Source: Actinobacteria bacterium IMCC26207
GTDB lineage: Bacteria > Actinomycetota > Acidimicrobiia > Acidimicrobiales > Microtrichaceae
Length of the DNA stretch: 64,000 bases
Direction: 5' to 3'
Assembly (NCBI GenBank): GCA_001025035.1
Contig: LCZK01000009.1
Span: 654,898-718,897, forward strand
Each line of letters opens with the position of its first letter. Positions within the stretch are counted from its first letter, which is position 1. A model generated the notes under the pieces. That model made no database searches. It was not told the DNA's origin and saw nothing but the letters and a program-made list of their open reading frames with translations. The translations under genes and the position numbers were made by a program. Positions 49,201 to 57,909 of this stretch are shown in pieces.

Positions 49201-49750
49201 CGATGAACTCGAAGCCCGCATGGCCCGCAGGCGACTCGAACTCGACCTCGAAGCCAACCTTCATAACAGCCCACCAACCATCGTCGGCGCCGCTTTGATC
49301 ATCCCCCAAGGCCTGATCGACAAACTCCACGGCACACCACCCGACCCCGGCGACGTAGCCGACAAAATGGAAACCGACCGCAGGGCAGTCGAAGCGGTCG
49401 TCGCAGCCGAAAAAGCACTCGGCCGCATCCCTGAAGTGCAACACCACAGCAACCCAGGTTTCGACATCGAATCCGTCGACCCCGAAACCGGCGTCCACTA
49501 CTTCATCGAAGTCAAAGGACACCTGCCGCAAACCCTCGAGATCAGCGTAAGCGCCTCACAGGTACAAAAAGCCAAATCAAACCCCGAACGCTGGCGACTC
49601 GCCGTTGCTTCCGTTCCCACCGACCCCGCTGCACAGCCGGCCGTCAAGTACCTGACCGAACCGTTCCAAGACGTCACCCTGCACTTCGCTCAAACCAAAG
49701 TCCCACTCAATGTCGCCCACCTTCTTAACGTCGCCGGAGACCCCTGTTGA
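46250..49750 (+). CDS. SNF2-type helicase with C-terminal DUF3883 nuclease-like domain
   Basis: 1166 residues. Helicase motifs: 'PYPHQIDAVYNRF' (Q-like), 'ADDPGAGKTIMAG' (Walker A, about 126), 'LVIIDEAHKLS' (DEAH), 'LLLSATPHNGK' (SAT), 'KLIVFSEHKDTLVYVADKI', 'VATDAAGEGVNLQ' and 'QRFGRIHRIGQ' (VI). An acidic insert (EDFDFDDFDDDELEELED) lies mid-protein. The C-terminus has 'EVQHHSNPGFDIESVDP' and 'HYFIEVKGHLPQT', a PD-(D/E)xK-like DUF3883 domain (D..E-V-K). Resembles DrmD-type helicases of DISARM and related defence systems. The stop overlaps the methyltransferase start (TTGA). Confidence 0.9.
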   Translation: MTIGFAEIASGGRLSGVIADGDVTVVAIEQHGPGSATLTYRSSSGQLGERIVTVEDLDSLTVVDEHRWSFNADGAMFRLASEARRMKYAHLSDPFAAVDTSNIEPYPHQIDAVYNRFLNQKPLRFLLADDPGAGKTIMAGLLIRELMLRGDVARCLIVAPGSLVEQWQDELWEKFGLDFEIMSRASVESSRTGNPFLEKNLLVARVDQLSRAEDLLAKLEVTDWDLVIIDEAHKLSAHQYGNELRKTKRFVLGEVLRDRARHLLLLSATPHNGKNEDFLAFMTLIDPERFAGQLRNDEMPDVSDVMRRLVKENLRTFEGKRLFTERHAHSLNFDLSGPETELYEAVTDYVRMGMNRAARMQEEGDKRRGIIVGFALAGLQRRLASSPAAIYHSLRRRRERLMKQAEEMRLLAAGGAPVPAAELPKGMRIADLEDFDFDDFDDDELEELEDQVMDAATAAATAEELDLEIAELTLLVNLAEAIRFSEIDTKWTQLRDLLRSDDFRSGDGPRKLIVFSEHKDTLVYVADKIEAELGRPEAVVTIHGGVKRHDRREIQDRFRVDPTVQVLVATDAAGEGVNLQVANMMVNYDLPWNPNRIEQRFGRIHRIGQTRPCHLWNLVAHETREGQVFKRLFEKIEQQRGTYGDQVYDVLGDSHINTSLQELLIRAIREDDDPAHIEYMNEIIDGEIGHQLEDVLNERALVSGMGDLAANDNIRELMESSRSRKLQPWFVEAFFSAALQLYQGRITGREAKRFEITRVPATIRSYADPQLGPVQDRYSRVTFDKSGITIDGGERAELVSPGTPLLTAVVAKVLADHGDTLHRGATLFAADDSSTEPRLLVYLDHAVTDGRQVQGQRQVVSRRFQYVEIDRNGQVLDPGTEPYIGYAPLDDEQRALVATALDTDWIDRSAEAAARDWAIEHLAAKHFDEISVITEARVTKVRTAVHERLAAEIRFWDERAEELKSQELAGKKPKISSGRARARADELEARMARRRLELDLEANLHNSPPTIVGAALIIPQGLIDKLHGTPPDPGDVADKMETDRRAVEAVVAAEKALGRIPEVQHHSNPGFDIESVDPETGVHYFIEVKGHLPQTLEISVSASQVQKAKSNPERWRLAVASVPTDPAAQPAVKYLTEPFQDVTLHFAQTKVPLNVAHLLNVAGDPC

Positions 49751-52509
49751 ACACGAACAAACCCAAACTCATCGAGGTAGCGCTCCCATTGGCGATTATC
49801 AATGAAGCCGCTGCAGCTGAGGGCTCAGTGGGTGCAAGGCCCCACCCGAAGAATGTGCATCGTTGGTGGGCCCGGCGGCCGCTAGCAGCAGCCCGTGCTG
49901 TTATCTGGGCTTCGCTCGTTGATGACCCATCAGGTGACCCCACGCTCACACCCGAGCAACAAGAAACTGAACGGCTACGCCTATTTGGGATTCTTGAACG
50001 GCTCGTCAAATGGGAAAACTCAAATAACTTGGATGCTCTCGCTGCAGCGAGAGCCGAAATCGACCGATGCTTCCCACAAGGCGCCCCGTCGATCCTTGAC
50101 CCGTTCGGTGGTGGTGGTGCCATCCCACTCGAAGCGCAACGCCTTGGTCTCAACGCGCTCTCTGGTGACCTCAACCCCGTTGCGGTTCTCATCCAAAAAG
50201 CGATGCTCGAAATCCCACCCCGGTTCGCTGGCCGCCGGCCCGTCCACCCCGACACCGACTCGACGTTAGACACGTGGCAACGATCACAAGGCATGGCAGC
50301 CGACATTGAGGCCTACGGCCAATGGATGCGCGACGAAGCCTTCAAACGCATCGGCCGCCTCTACCCGAATGCGACGGGACCCAACGGAGAGCAACTCACA
50401 CCCATTGCATGGATATGGGCTCGAACAGTTGAATCACCCGACCCAACCTGGGACGGCCACGTCCCACTAGTCGCCTCGTGGACGCTCGCTAAGAAGCCTG
50501 GCAAACCAAAGGTTTGGATTGAACCGATCATCGACCGCGACACACAAACCATCACCTATGAAGTCCGAGAGGGCGGGGAACCAACCCTCGACCGCACTGT
50601 CGAACGTGGCAACGGAACCTGTATCGCTACCGGATCAGCCATACCGTACGCCTACATCCGTGATGAATCCTTAAACGGACGAATGGGTGAGCAACTGATG
50701 GCCATTGTTGCAGAAGGCGACGGTGGACGCGCATACATCAGTCCCACGGAACCAGACTGGGCGGCGTCACTGTCGGTTCCAGAACTAGGTTGGAAACCGA
50801 CGAGCTTGGTCGGAATCCATCCTAGGAATATTTCGACGCCTTCGTTTGGCCTTGATGAGTGGTGGAAGTTGTTCACTCCTCGGCAGTTGACTGCGTTGAC
50901 AACTTTTTCTGATTTGTTGCCAGCAGTACACGAGCGAGTCACCGCCGACGCCACCACGGCAGGGTGGACTGACGACGGGTTACGTCTACGCGACGGCGGC
51001 GATGGCGCCAGCGCCTACGCCGACGCGATTCTCACCTACCTCGCATTCAACATCGACAAGTTTGCCGATTTCTCATGCACAGTTTCAGCCTAGAATAGCA
51101 CGAATAGCCAGATCAGGAATGTATTCGCCCGCCAAGCAATCCCAATGACCTGGGACTTTGCGGAGGTGAATCCATTTTCAGGGAGAATGGCGAGCTGGGA
51201 CTCCCAATTGCAGAATCTGGTTAGATCCGTGCGGGACTGCCTTGGTGTCTCCGTACAGCGCGCGTCGGTGGATGTTCAGCAGCGGGATGCTCGGGCGCGG
51301 GTTGTTGAAAATCCGGGTGTGGTGATCTCGACTGATCCGCCGTATTACGACAACATCTCGTACGCGGACTTGTCGGACTTTTTCTTTGTCTGGTTGCGTA
51401 GGAATCTGTCGGATGTGTGGCCTGAGGAGTGCGCGACGCTTGCAACACCGAAGGCTCAGGAGCTGATAGCGAACCGTTATCGGGCGGGTTCGAAAGAAAA
51501 GGCAGAGCAGCACTTCGAGTCGGGGATGGCCGAGTTCATGGCAGACGTTGCTACATCGCAGCATCCTTCGGTGCCAGCGACGATCTACTACGCGTATAAG
51601 GCGACTGAGTCGAAAGATGGTGCGGTTCGTTCGACGGGTTGGGACACCTTCTTGCAAGCCGTGTTGGATGCCGGTCTGCTGGTGACAGCAACTTGGCCAA
51701 TGAGGACCGAACGACAGGGTCGATCGACCTCAATCGGTACGAATGCTCTGGCATCGTCGATTGTGTTGGTGTGTCGGCCTCGTTCGATTACTGCACCGTT
51801 GGCAACTCGTGGTGAGTTTATGGGTGCGTTGCGCGCAGAGTTGCCCGAGGCGGTTCGTCTTTTGCAGTCGGGCAATATTGCGCCTGTGGATCTTGCTCAG
51901 TCGACGATCGGGCCGGGTATTGGAGTGTTTTCGCGTTATGCCAAGGTGGTAGAGGCCGACGGGTCGACGATGACGGTGTCTGATGCTCTGGCGTTGATTA
52001 ACGATGTGTTGGCCGAGGTGATCGACGGTGAGGAAGCAGAACTTGATGCCGATACACGTTTCGCAGTGAGTTGGTATTCGCAGTTTGGGTACAGCCCGAG
52101 CAAGTCGGGTGATGCTGATGGGCAGGCCCGGGCGAAAAACACTTCGCTTACTGGTGTCACAGATGCTGGCATTGGAGAATCACACGGGGGTGAGTTTCGG
52201 TTGTTTGAACGCAACGAACTCGACCCCGAATGGTCCCCGGTTGATGATGACCGTTTAACAGTCTGGGAAGTAACCCAGTATCTCGTTGCCGCGCTTGAAC
52301 GCTCCGAGTCTGAAGCAGCAGGTTTGTTGCAACAACTTGGCGGCTTTGGAGAACGGGCGCGGGCCCTTGCCTATGTGTTGTTCCAACGAGCAACGGACAA
52401 GGGTTGGGCTGAAGAAGCCGGTGCGTACAACAGTCTGATTACAGCCTGGCCGGTATTGCAGACCTTCCAACAAGCCCAACCTGAAGACGGGCAACAGAAA
52501 CTGATATGA
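49747..52509 (+). pseudogene. DUF1156 DNA methyltransferase interrupted by in-frame TAG
   Basis: The frame starts at TTG 49747 and runs 448 codons to TAG 51091-51093, then continues in the same frame to 52509. Part one has the DUF1156 opening 'EVALPLAIINEAAAAEG', 'HRWWARRPLAAARAVIWASL' and motif I 'LDPFGGGGAIPLEAQRL'. The seam reads 'FADFSCTVSA-stop-NSTNSQIRNVFARQAIPM' then 'TWDFAEVNPFS'; family members carry Trp near that position, so a TGG-to-TAG change explains it. Part two has motif IV 'STDPPYYDNISYADL'. An ATG at 51145 could restart translation, giving a split enzyme. Predicted N6-adenine or N4-cytosine methylase. Confidence 0.9.
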
Positions 52510-52540
52510 CAACAAACACGAAACCCAAGGGGTCACTCAC

Positions 52541-55500
52541 ATGTCGATGACAAACAAGGAACGAATCTCGAAGTCACTTGACCTGCTCAGGGATGCTCTT
52601 GGGCCGCGCTGCGCCGAGATCTGGGCGGGAAAATATGGTGAGGACTGGCTGAACACGGTCAATGGGAAGCTGAGAACTCCTGACGCGAACCCTGCGATGA
52701 CCGATGTTGCATTCTTGTTTAAGGGGTTAAAGGTCACTTGGGATGAGGCATTCAGAGATGAGTTCGCTGCGGCGACTCGGGCGCTGGTGTTTGAGCTTGG
52801 CGAGGTGCGAAACACGTGGGCGCATCAGGGCACGTTCTCAACCGATGACACACTGCGGGCACTTGATTCAATGGAGCGGGTGTTAGAGGCGTTCGGGAAC
52901 CGGGAGGAGCGCGCGCAGATCCTCACCCTTCGCCGCGACCTCATGAGGCAAGTCTTTGAGGAGGAGGCTCGCTCAGAACGCAGGAAGACTGCGTCAAAGC
53001 CAACTGAGGGTCTTCCTCAAGCTGGTCTCACTCCGTGGCGTGAAATCATCACACCTCATGCTGATGTGGCTTCGGGTCGCTTTGAACAGTCTGAGTTTGC
53101 TGCTGATCTTCAGCAGGTGGCGTTCCCCTCGGCGGGTGACGCCGTAGATGAGGTGTACTCCGATCCGAAGGCGTTTTTCGCCCGCACGTTTTTGACAGCT
53201 GGTCTCCGCAACTTGCTCGTTGGTGCTTCTCGCCGACTTTCCGGTGATGGTGGCGACCCGGTGATTGAACTGCAGACCAACTTTGGTGGCGGCAAGACCC
53301 ACAGCATGATTGCGTTGTATCACTTGGCCTCGGGCCTTTCGCCGAGCGAACTGATGGGGGTTGGTGAGGCGCTGAACGAGGAAGAGATTGAGCTTCCTGC
53401 CTCGATTAATCGGGCTGTGCTGGTCGGGCAATGGATCTCACCCTCAGCTCCCGTACTGGTAGAAGACGGAGTCTTGTTGCACACCTTGTGGGGGCATCTG
53501 GCGTATCAGCTTGGTGGCCGAAAAGGTTACGAACTGGTTCGCACCGATGATGAAAACGGTACCAACCCTGGTGTTGCGCTCAAGAAACTGTTTAAGAAGT
53601 TCGGCCCAGCCGTAGTCCTGATTGACGAGTGGGTGGCGTATGCCCGGCAACTTCGTGATGAACCCAAAGACCGGCTAGCGGGAGGCGATTTTGATACGCA
53701 GTTTACGTTTGCTCAGGCGCTGACCGAGGCTGCTGCATCAGTTCCGAATGTGGTTGTGTTGGTATCGATTCCTTCATCTGACATCGAAGTGGGTGGTGAC
53801 CGCGGGCGTGTAGCTCTTGAGAAACTCAAGAACGTGGTCACCCGGACGGCGGCTCAGTGGCAGCCCGCTTCGCCTGACGAGTCGTTCGAGATTGTTCGGC
53901 GCCGGCTTTTTGATCCAATCCCGCCAGAGAAGGCGAAGGTTCGCGACGGTGTGATCTATGCCTATTGCGAGATGTATCGCAACCAGCCCAACCAGTTTCC
54001 TGCTGGTGTGAGTGAGGCTGAGTACGAGCGGCGCATGAAGATGTCCTACCCGATCCACCCGGAGCTTTTCGACCGGCTATTCGAGGACTGGTCGGCACTT
54101 GACAAGTTCCAGCGGACTCGCGGCGTGTTGCGCCTGATGGCTATTGCGATTTCGGAGCTGTGGAACCGAGGAGACCAGTCATTGCTCATTACGCCGGGCA
54201 CGCTTCCCATGGATTCGGCTGCTCTGGTTAGCGAGATGCGAAAATACCTTGAAGAGGGTTGGGATCCGGTCATCAAGTCTGATGTTGATGGCGAGAATGC
54301 TTTGCCGTTGAAGATCGATCGCGAGAACCCACACTTCGGGCGTTACTCAGCTACCCGGCGCGCAGCTCGCACCGTCTACATGGCGTCTGCCCCTCGGCAG
54401 GATGGCTCAGTTGGTGTTGATATCAAGTCAGTCGTGCTGGGGTGTGTGCAGCCGGGTGAACCGCCAGCGCAGTTCGGTGACGCGCTCAAACGGCTATCAG
54501 ATCAGGCAACGCACCTGTACGTTGACGGCGCACAGTTCTGGTTCTCGTTGCAACCCAACGTCACACGGGTAGCTGCTGACCGTGCAGCGTCGAACTTCAG
54601 TGATCGCGACGCCGATGACGAGGTGAAGAGGCGGATCGGTCTGCAAGGTGACCGAGGCGGTTTTGTCGCAATGCAGGTCTTCGCCGAGGGCCCCGGTGAC
54701 GTTCCTGACGACGAGGACGGGACACGCCTCGTCATTCTCAGCCCGAACGTGACTCATGCCCCGAATGACGCGAACTCTTCGGGTGTGGAGCTTGCTGGAA
54801 GGATTCTTGCTCAACGCGATGGTGGGCCGAGACTCAACCGTAACCTGCTCGTCTTTGTTGCTGCATCACCTGCTCGTCTGCCTGAGCTTCATGCTGCGAC
54901 GAGATCATATCTGGCATGGAAATCGGTTTGCGCTGACCATCAGCTGCTCAATCTCACGCCCCATCAACAATCTCAAGCTGAATCCAAAGTCACAGCGTCC
55001 AGCGCGCAGGTTGACAGCTTGATCGCCGAGACGTTCACCACGGTACTCACCCCGTCCCAAGAACCTGGCACTGCCGAGGTGAAGTGGCACAGCACGAAGT
55101 CATCAACGGGACCAAGCATCGCCGCCGGTGTTGCAAAAAAGCTGGCCACGGAAGAGAAACTGATTACTAGTTACGGCGGGATCCGAGTCCGGATGGACAT
55201 CGACCGGAACTCGCTCTGGTCACCCGAGCATGACCTTGCGATTCGCAAGCTGTGGGAGACGTACACACGGTTCCTTCACATGCCACGGCTAGCCACATTC
55301 GATGTGCTCGGTATCGCAATCAGTGACGGCGTTGCCAACACGCACTGGGAGACAGAAACCTTCGGTTACGCCGCTGCCCATAACGGTGACAAATGGGTGG
55401 GATTGAAGACGGGCGAACACGTCATGGTCGAGAGGACCGGCCTAGTTATTCACCCTGAACACGTGCCGAGTAAGGAAGATCCGACGGCCCCAATAAATGG

Positions 55501-55828
55501 CGGTGGCGAGCAGGGCGGTGGTGATAATCCAGACAATCCCGCAGTCACTCCACCCGCACCGGGCAAGCCCGGCGATGGCACCAGCGGCGGCGGCGAAATG
55601 CCACCTGCGAGTTCTACAGGGTTCTACTCACGATTCGAACTCAGCACCGTTCGAGGAATCAGAGAACTTGGTGAGATATTCGATAACGTCGTCGGGCACC
55701 TAGGACCAGATGTCGAACTCGTCTTAGAGGTTCGCGCCACCAAACCCGACGGATTCAGCGAAGCTGTACAGCGGACCGTTTCCGAAAACGCCGCAAACCT
55801 CGGAGCCACCGGAACAGAATTCGAGTAG
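52541..55828 (+). CDS. DUF499 ATPase with N-terminal Swt1-type HEPN domain
   Basis: 1095 residues. The N-terminal 120 residues are helical with 'ELGEVRNTWAHQG', an R-x4-H HEPN motif as in the Swt1-type HEPN family. The DUF499 part has Walker A 'QTNFGGGKTHSMIALYHLA' (about 247), Walker B 'AVVLIDEWVAYAR' (about 363) and 'NVVVLVSIPSSD'. A Gly/Pro-rich linker (about 985-1035) precedes a C-terminal about 60-residue domain. DUF499 proteins occur next to DUF1156 methylases and helicases in defence loci. It starts 31 bases after the methylase, in one operon with it and the helicase. Confidence 0.9.
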   Translation: MSMTNKERISKSLDLLRDALGPRCAEIWAGKYGEDWLNTVNGKLRTPDANPAMTDVAFLFKGLKVTWDEAFRDEFAAATRALVFELGEVRNTWAHQGTFSTDDTLRALDSMERVLEAFGNREERAQILTLRRDLMRQVFEEEARSERRKTASKPTEGLPQAGLTPWREIITPHADVASGRFEQSEFAADLQQVAFPSAGDAVDEVYSDPKAFFARTFLTAGLRNLLVGASRRLSGDGGDPVIELQTNFGGGKTHSMIALYHLASGLSPSELMGVGEALNEEEIELPASINRAVLVGQWISPSAPVLVEDGVLLHTLWGHLAYQLGGRKGYELVRTDDENGTNPGVALKKLFKKFGPAVVLIDEWVAYARQLRDEPKDRLAGGDFDTQFTFAQALTEAAASVPNVVVLVSIPSSDIEVGGDRGRVALEKLKNVVTRTAAQWQPASPDESFEIVRRRLFDPIPPEKAKVRDGVIYAYCEMYRNQPNQFPAGVSEAEYERRMKMSYPIHPELFDRLFEDWSALDKFQRTRGVLRLMAIAISELWNRGDQSLLITPGTLPMDSAALVSEMRKYLEEGWDPVIKSDVDGENALPLKIDRENPHFGRYSATRRAARTVYMASAPRQDGSVGVDIKSVVLGCVQPGEPPAQFGDALKRLSDQATHLYVDGAQFWFSLQPNVTRVAADRAASNFSDRDADDEVKRRIGLQGDRGGFVAMQVFAEGPGDVPDDEDGTRLVILSPNVTHAPNDANSSGVELAGRILAQRDGGPRLNRNLLVFVAASPARLPELHAATRSYLAWKSVCADHQLLNLTPHQQSQAESKVTASSAQVDSLIAETFTTVLTPSQEPGTAEVKWHSTKSSTGPSIAAGVAKKLATEEKLITSYGGIRVRMDIDRNSLWSPEHDLAIRKLWETYTRFLHMPRLATFDVLGIAISDGVANTHWETETFGYAAAHNGDKWVGLKTGEHVMVERTGLVIHPEHVPSKEDPTAPINGGGEQGGGDNPDNPAVTPPAPGKPGDGTSGGGEMPPASSTGFYSRFELSTVRGIRELGEIFDNVVGHLGPDVELVLEVRATKPDGFSEAVQRTVSENAANLGATGTEFE

Positions 55829-55994
55829 CCAATTGAGGCTCCTGTGATTTGTCGGCGGGTTGGGAGTTATAAGAACCGTGCAATCGGTACCAATCAGACC
55901 GCTCAGAACTAGTGAAAAACCGCTAGGAACACGGGGGTAGCAAACCTCGTTTACAATACGCGGAGCATTACGCGGAACCTTCCGCGGAAGTCCC

Positions 55995-56070
55995 GCCCGA
56001 GTAGCTCAGTTGGCAGAGCAGCTGTCTTGTAAACAGCAGGTCGTCAGTTCAATTCTGACCTCGGGCTCCA
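55995..56070 (+). tRNA. tRNA-Thr (TGT anticodon)
   Basis: Cloverleaf read by eye: acceptor GCCCGAG pairs with CTCGGGC, D-arm AGCTCAGTTGG...GAGC, anticodon stem GCTGT/ACAGC with loop CTTGTAA (anticodon TGT), T-arm with GGTCGTCAGTTC... TTCAATTCTGACC, discriminator T, and an encoded CCA. The 3' 43 bases are duplicated at 57307, marking an integration site. Confidence 0.93.
56026..56068 (+). other. attL: tRNA-Thr 3' end as attachment site
   Basis: 43 bases from the anticodon loop to the first C of CCA are identical to 57307-57349. The tRNA copy is the intact one, as expected where an element integrates into a tRNA gene and restores its 3' end. Confidence 0.85.
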
Positions 56071-56136
56071 TCAAACCCCTTGCAGGGCAAGCCATCGGAC
56101 GCCGGAACCTCGTGACTGACCGGGCGTTTCCGTGGA

Positions 56137-56203
56137 GATGTAGCCCGACATGTAGCAACAGACCCCAAGACCGCTTCTGACGTAGCCAGGGATGTAGCCA
56201 CAG
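56137..56203. repeat. GATGTAGC-type repeats inside the left end of the element
   Basis: GATGTAGCCCGAC (56137), ACATGTAGCAACAG (56148) and GATGTAGCCACAG (56191). The first is identical to 57182-57194 at the other end of the element. They could be arm-type integrase sites. Confidence 0.4.
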
Positions 56204-56268
56204 CCAGCAGCCCCCGACAGCCGACCAACCGACCAATCCACACCCCCCGCCGGTCCCAGTTTGCCTAG

Positions 56269-56400
56269 GGCGTGCCGCTCGCTGTGATCTCGAACGTGCT
56301 CGGGCATGCGTCGTACGCGATCACCGCTGACGTCTACGCGCGGGTCGGCGATGAGCTGAAGGGTGAGGCCGCATCAGCGATGGACCGCGCGCTCGGCTGA
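56269..56400 (+). pseudogene. Phage integrase C-terminal relic
   Basis: The frame reads GVPLAVISNVLGHASYAITA, then DVYARVGDELKGEAAS and ends AMDRALG with TGA at 56398. This is the end of a tyrosine integrase: LGHAS with the catalytic His and the DVYA segment with the catalytic Tyr. A TAG at 56266 precedes it and no upstream part of the gene is found. It lies 200 bases from attL, so it is the residue of the enzyme that integrated the element. Confidence 0.82.
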
Positions 56401-56643
56401 CCCCGACAGGGTCCCTTCAGTCTGCGACCCTTCACCAGACGAGGTGCGCACTGCTCATCTGAAAAGGGTGGTCTCCATTTAGCGGCAGTAGTCCTAGTTT
56501 GTGCGGCTTCCTTCGCCGGTGGGTGGCCGGGATTACCCGAGGAAGTTGGTGGAGATGACCTCGTGGTTCTCCACCTAGGAAGGCTGCTTGGACAAGCTGG
56601 AGTGGTTGCGGTGGCCTGATGGCATCAGGTGTGCAGCGGACGA

Positions 56644-56985
56644 TCACGATGCTGCGAGCACGATCATGCTCACCATGCAGAGGACTGCCGCAGGGACCGT
56701 GTCGGTCACCGAATCCCGAACACGGAGGTGCGCACACGTCGCCAATGCGAAGTAGACGACCAGACACGCTGACGTGACAGCGAGCACCCAGTCGCTCCAC
56801 AGGCCGATGACCAGACCAAGACCGGCGAGGATTTTGAACAGGCCAAGCGGTGTCCTAAACCGCTCGGGCACCTCGAGGCGATCCATGATCTCGACGATCC
56901 GTGGCTCGCGACGCACATCGGCGACTGCCGTGACCCAGCACACCACGATCAGCACGACAGAGAGAAGCAGCCCTACTCGATCCAT
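56644..56985 (-). CDS. DoxX-like small membrane protein
   Basis: 113 residues with four membrane segments: 'GLLLSVVLIVVCWVTAVADV', 'FKILAGLGLVIGLW', 'LAVTSACLVVYFALATCAHL' and 'VPAAVLCMVSMIVLA'. 'RLEVPERFRTPLGLFKILAGLG' is the conserved DoxX-like loop. Family members are poorly understood; some link to redox or thiosulfate metabolism. It is the only intact gene inside the tRNA-bounded element, hence its cargo. Confidence 0.8.
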   Translation of the reverse strand: MDRVGLLLSVVLIVVCWVTAVADVRREPRIVEIMDRLEVPERFRTPLGLFKILAGLGLVIGLWSDWVLAVTSACLVVYFALATCAHLRVRDSVTDTVPAAVLCMVSMIVLAAS

Positions 56986-57170
56986 ATGCTCACCTTACCC
57001 ATGCCAAACGCTTCATCGCCCAAGTATCGCCCCCCCAAAGCGCCCCAGCAGCGGCAGTAGAGCCGTTCGGCCGCCACCTGCGCCAGGGGCGTCCTCCTGG
57101 TCGAAAGACCGGCCGAAGCCGGCCCGCAAGAGTCTGCAATTGAGTAGCGTCGGTCCGCTGACAGCTCGGC

Positions 57171-57194
57171 GTGTAGCCACAGATGTAGCCCGAC
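57171..57194. repeat. GTGTAGCCACAG-GATGTAGCCCGAC pair at the right end
   Basis: Same words as at 56137-56203. Immediately beyond is a short tandem repeat (GGAACTGGACC twice, 57218-57241). From 56986 to 57306 no gene is supported. Confidence 0.4.
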
Positions 57195-57306
57195 CAGCTG
57201 ACCGTCTGGACCGGCTCGGAACTGGACCGGAACTGGACCGGACAAAGCCCCGCTGTTTCAAGGGTCTGCGGACCCGCCGGAACTCCTACGAACGCTCCAC
57301 TCCCGA

Positions 57307-57349
57307 CTTGTAAACAGCAGGTCGTCAGTTCAATTCTGACCTCGGGCTC
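57307..57349 (+). other. attR: duplicated 3' end of tRNA-Thr
   Basis: 43 bases identical to tRNA-Thr positions 56026-56068, without the 5' half, followed by TAA and eight T. That T-run may be the original terminator of the tRNA gene, displaced by integration. The distance between the two copies is 1,281 bp. No gene is supported between 57350 and 57510. Confidence 0.88.
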
Positions 57350-57510
57350 TAATTTTTTTTGGGGGTTTACTCCTCGACGGGATTGCGAAACCCCGCTTGC
57401 TAACCGTTTGCGATCCGCCGATTTCGGCGGTCGGTTCGGGAAGGCCGAAACTTTCGCTCGATGTGACCACTTTTTGTTGGTCTTCGCGCTGCTGTTCGAC
57501 GGGGTCGCAT

Positions 57511-57909
57511 ATGGCTGATCGCAAGAAGTCTCGGCGAAAGCCCGAACATATTGATATCATTTCTGATGTCGGATGGACCGTGGAACTCGAACCGGAGGTA
57601 GAGGAATGGCTAGACACGCTCTCACCCAAAGAGTTTGCGTTGACGCTCCCACACATCGAGCGACTCGCCGAGCAGGGCAACCGGCTCCGCATGCCAGCAT
57701 CGAAGCCACTCGGCGACGGGTTGTTCGAGCTTCGATTCGACCTCGGACCGGTCGCTCAGCGCGTTCCGTTCTTCTTCACCACCGGTCGACGGATCGTCCT
57801 GCTTACCGTGTTTCACAAGCAACGTATGAACGAACGCACCGAGATCAACCGCGCACGGGCCACCATGGCTCGCTGCATCGACGAAGGCCACACTGCTGAG
57901 GAGGATTGA
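57511..57909 (+). CDS. RelE/HigB-like toxin (Gp49 type)
   Basis: 132 residues from ATG 57511. 'WTVELEPEVEEWLDTLSPKEFALTLPHIERLAEQGNRLRMPASKPLGDGLFELRFDL' and 'QRVPFFFTTGRRIVLLTVFHKQ' match the phage-derived Gp49/HigB family: the R in 'ELRFD' and 'TVFHK' positions support mRNA-cleaving activity at the ribosome. The gene comes before its antitoxin, as in higBA loci. The stop overlaps the next start by one base (TGATG). Confidence 0.88.
   Translation: MADRKKSRRKPEHIDIISDVGWTVELEPEVEEWLDTLSPKEFALTLPHIERLAEQGNRLRMPASKPLGDGLFELRFDLGPVAQRVPFFFTTGRRIVLLTVFHKQRMNERTEINRARATMARCIDEGHTAEED

Noticed and set aside
27607..51093. Amber codon recoding (pyrrolysine or reassigned TAG)
   Set aside because: TAG serves as a normal stop in many genes here (for example at 1230, 3019, 3715), a TAA interruption also exists, and no suppressor tRNA is seen in the window.
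57397..57510. Longer HigB start at 57397
   Set aside because: The extra 38 residues have no similarity to the family, and the ATG at 57511 gives the normal toxin N-terminus.
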